Under the pieces are notes generated by a model that saw only the letters and a program-made list of their open reading frames with translations, was not told the origin of the DNA and ran no database searches. Below, in pieces: positions 62,150 through 64,000 of a stretch of 64,000 nucleotides of DNA (its first letter is position 1; every line of letters starts with the position of its first letter). The position numbers and the translations under genes were made by a program. Location: positions 62,001-126,000 of the forward strand of contig CAIQPK010000072.1 in the NCBI GenBank assembly GCA_903873705.1, written 5' to 3'. This DNA comes from an uncultured Acidobacteriota bacterium (GTDB lineage Bacteria > Acidobacteriota > Terriglobia > Terriglobales > Acidobacteriaceae).

Positions 62150-62191
62150 GCCGCCCACTCATGACGGTGGACCGTCATGAATGGGGCACCC
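62150..62191. repeat. CCGCCCAC..GGGGCACCC repeat
   Basis: Third intergenic-type copy of the family at 54881, with inner palindrome TCATGACGGT / ACCGTCATGA. Confidence 0.7.
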
Positions 62192-62227
62192 GATGTTGTG
62201 CAAGCCTGAAATGGGAATGGGGAGGTG

Positions 62228-62303
62228 TGGTGAGCGGGCTGGGGCTCGAACCCAGGACCAACGCCTTAAAAGGGCGATGCTCTACCAACTGAGCTACCCG
62301 CTC
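62228..62303 (-). tRNA. tRNA-Lys (anticodon TTT)
   Basis: On the minus strand the cloverleaf is complete: acceptor GAGCGGG / CCCGCTC, D arm GCTC..GAGC, anticodon loop CTTTTAA (anticodon TTT), T arm with GGTTCGA, and an encoded CCA end. The outermost pair of the anticodon stem is a T-T mismatch; the other four pairs are normal. Confidence 0.97.
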
Positions 62304-62605
62304 GTACTCCTTGGTTAGGTTAGCACGGCGGGGTGAGGAAACCGGTGGTTGCGAGGGTAAGTCGAAAGGCGATAACGGCTTAGATAACGCCTAAATAGGT
62401 GTAGATTGCTGACCCGATGGTGGCGCTGACTTCGGACAAAAGTACCACCGATGTTTGATTGACTTGGCGGTGACAGAGACGTAGCCTCAGCCCAAGAGTT
62501 ATTGCAGCGCAACCCCGCACAGAGTGGGCAATGGGGGCGCTGGCATTGGTGTATTGAAGGTTGGCATCGCTTTAGGGCAAGCTGGACAAAGGATTGAGGC
62601 CATAG
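62304..62605. other. 302-bp intergenic region between tRNA-Lys and the terminal gene
   Basis: Divergent, so it should hold both promoters. I see no clear -35/-10 pair, hairpin or ORF. Confidence 0.5.
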
Positions 62606-64000
62606 ATGGACCAGATGGAACCCGACAAGATCGACGAGGAGCTGCAGGAAACTCCGGAAGACGTCGCCGTTCTGTATTCATGGGCGAAGCTGCAAGGGGC
62701 CAAGTATCGGGATTTTTCGGCATCGCGGCGCGAATATCGCGCGCAGATGCGTCATCGTGCGGCGGAATCGCAGCGCGAAGCGGAACGCAAGGCCCAGGCT
62801 GAGGCTGAGAATGCTGCCGCTGCTGCGGAGAAGGCTGCCCGTGAGGCTGAAGAGGCGGCGCGGGTGCATGAACAGGCGGCGAAGATTGCGTCGCGACGGG
62901 GAGATTCATCGGTGGAAGAGGCGGCCAGCGCGAAGGCGATGAAGGAAGCGGCGGAACTGGCCCGAAAGGCTTCGGCGGACCGTTTGGAAGCGGCTCGGCG
63001 GGCGGAGGCGGTGGCTGCGGCGGAGGCGGCGGCACGGCGGGAAGAGCGCGAGATGGCTGAAGCCCATGCTTCGGCGCAACGGCAGGCGCAACAGTACCAG
63101 GAATCGGAGATGCGGCGGAGGGCAGCGGCCGGTCCGCAGCCTACGGTGGCCGGCGAGATCAGCGACCCGTACACTATGGATAAATCCTCCATCCGTCCGG
63201 ACCGCGTTTATCACCACCCCGTGGTGGTTCCCCAGGACGACATGCAGCCGGCACGGTACCGGCAGTCGCGGGAAAGGAATGCCTACGTGCCTCCCACAGA
63301 ACCTGTTTACAACGATGCGCCGGATTATGACGACGACGGGCTGGACCCGGCGCGGCGGGCGAGCGATAAGCCGCATCCGCTGCGGAGGGCTTCGGACAAA
63401 AAGCCGCCGACGTCGATACCGGCGTTTGTGACTCCCCAGGCGGAGCTGGTGGGGCTGGATGAACCGAAGTTTGAAGAGCCGGACGGACGTTTTCCGGAAC
63501 CACAGTTTTCGGACCTGCCGCAGAGCCTTCCCATAGCGCCTCGCGCGATGGGAAGCCGTGCGGAGCGGGAGGCTTATGCGGCGCGGGTTTCGCGACGGGG
63601 AGCGTCGAGCACGAAGCGACCGGCAGCGCCCTATCGCACGTACGAGAGTGAGAGCGGCGAGCGGCCGGCGGCGGATACGCGGCCCGCGTACGAGGAGCCG
63701 GTAGAACGGCGTCCGCGTTCGACCAACAGCCTGGTGCCGGACGATCTTCCGGAGCCACGGGTGGAAGCTCGTGCGGAGCCGCGGCCGCGGCAGGACAGCC
63801 GTCCGGCGATTCGTCCGGCGGTGCGTATGCAGGAGACCGAAACCGACGATGTGGTGCCGGCGTGGATCAACAATCCCAAGCCGAAGGCACAGGCGCCTGC
63901 GCCAGTGGCAACTGCTCCTGCACCCAAGCGGACGCCAGTAGCGGCGTCGCCGGTGGAGGATACGCTGCAGCACTCGCGGGAGCGGGTGGCTTCGCGGTGG
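62606..64000 (+). CDS. Coiled-coil / proline-rich hypothetical protein (partial, runs off right edge)
   Basis: Open from ATG 62606 to the window end (465 codons, no stop). After a short acidic start with DVAVLYSWAKLQGAKYRDFSAS, residues about 45-190 are a long Ala/Glu/Arg-rich coiled coil (repeats such as AEAENAAAAAEKAAREAEEAA). From about 200 the chain is Pro/Arg/Glu-rich and probably disordered, with repeated RRASDK and PAPAPVATAP-type pieces. No signal peptide or membrane helix in the visible part. The opposite strand is also open but has no start with a ribosome binding site. Function unknown; the coiled coil plus disordered linker suggests a scaffold with a further domain beyond the edge. 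Confidence 0.75.
   Translation, partial: MDQMEPDKIDEELQETPEDVAVLYSWAKLQGAKYRDFSASRREYRAQMRHRAAESQREAERKAQAEAENAAAAAEKAAREAEEAARVHEQAAKIASRRGDSSVEEAASAKAMKEAAELARKASADRLEAARRAEAVAAAEAAARREEREMAEAHASAQRQAQQYQESEMRRRAAAGPQPTVAGEISDPYTMDKSSIRPDRVYHHPVVVPQDDMQPARYRQSRERNAYVPPTEPVYNDAPDYDDDGLDPARRASDKPHPLRRASDKKPPTSIPAFVTPQAELVGLDEPKFEEPDGRFPEPQFSDLPQSLPIAPRAMGSRAEREAYAARVSRRGASSTKRPAAPYRTYESESGERPAADTRPAYEEPVERRPRSTNSLVPDDLPEPRVEARAEPRPRQDSRPAIRPAVRMQETETDDVVPAWINNPKPKAQAPAPVATAPAPKRTPVAASPVEDTLQHSRERVASRW

Noticed and set aside
62906-63973. Minus-strand open frame of 355 codons
   Set aside because: Antisense to the terminal coiled-coil gene; Arg-rich shadow without a ribosome binding site.

Overview
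The window looks like chromosomal DNA of an Acidobacteriota, most likely class Terriglobia (family Acidobacteriaceae); this is inferred from gene content, not from a marker gene. The signs are high GC, many large secreted beta-propeller / Ig-like / choice-of-anchor-D proteins, a CHAT-TPR protein beside a sigma/anti-sigma pair, genes for a Gram-negative envelope (LolA-like carrier, RND pump, HldE, family 9 glycosyltransferase), and dense families of short palindromic intergenic repeats. No phage, plasmid, CRISPR or rRNA was seen. The plus strand looks G-rich under genes of both orientations, so it is probably the leading strand.

Layout. 1-1652 (minus): two coupled membrane proteins (one cut by the window edge) and a small secreted repeat protein. 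1937-6204 (minus): RND efflux permease and adaptor. 6461-11370: sigma-like factor, anti-sigma factor with two zinc-finger motifs, and a convergent secreted TPR-CHAT protein. 11517-15786 (minus): PEP-CTERM protein and a 1226-residue NHL protein. 16103-19036 (plus): korAB with a terminator. 19106-19309: small hydrophilic protein. 19423-29686 (minus): a tight four-gene unit of exported proteins including a ~1675-residue Ig-like repeat protein. 30368-33637 (minus): a sugar-transferase remnant and an ASH-domain protein. 34082-37795 (plus): a propeller protein split by an in-frame amber codon. 37867-39226: a fluoride riboswitch followed by a CLC-type fluoride exporter.

39192-48426 is an aminosugar / peptidoglycan salvage cluster. 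It holds a three-part fusion (Na+/solute symporter + serine-hydrolase/AmiE-like domain + NamZ-like exo-muramidase), a BadF-type aminosugar kinase, NagA and a GH20 hexosaminidase. Together these could release GlcNAc and MurNAc outside the inner membrane, import them, phosphorylate them and deacetylate GlcNAc-6-P. 48715-54870 holds a PPOX protein, LolA-like protein, pseudopilin, lipoprotein, M16 peptidase, TPR protein and rlmN. 55024-61945 holds a YvcK-family protein, a TPR protein, a DUF4254 protein divergent from a family 9 glycosyltransferase, hldE (LPS inner core heptose) and an ATP-grasp ligase. The window ends with tRNA-Lys(TTT) and an open coiled-coil / proline-rich gene.

The most unusual signals are: (i) the three-domain fusion; (ii) several families of palindromic repeats that lie between genes and also inside genes in frame (fusion gene twice, nagA, GH20, lolA-like), adding peptide inserts to otherwise conserved enzymes; (iii) the fluoride riboswitch whose expression platform masks the ribosome binding site; (iv) the amber-split propeller gene; (v) the four-gene exported Ig-repeat operon; (vi) the sigma/anti-sigma/CHAT locus.
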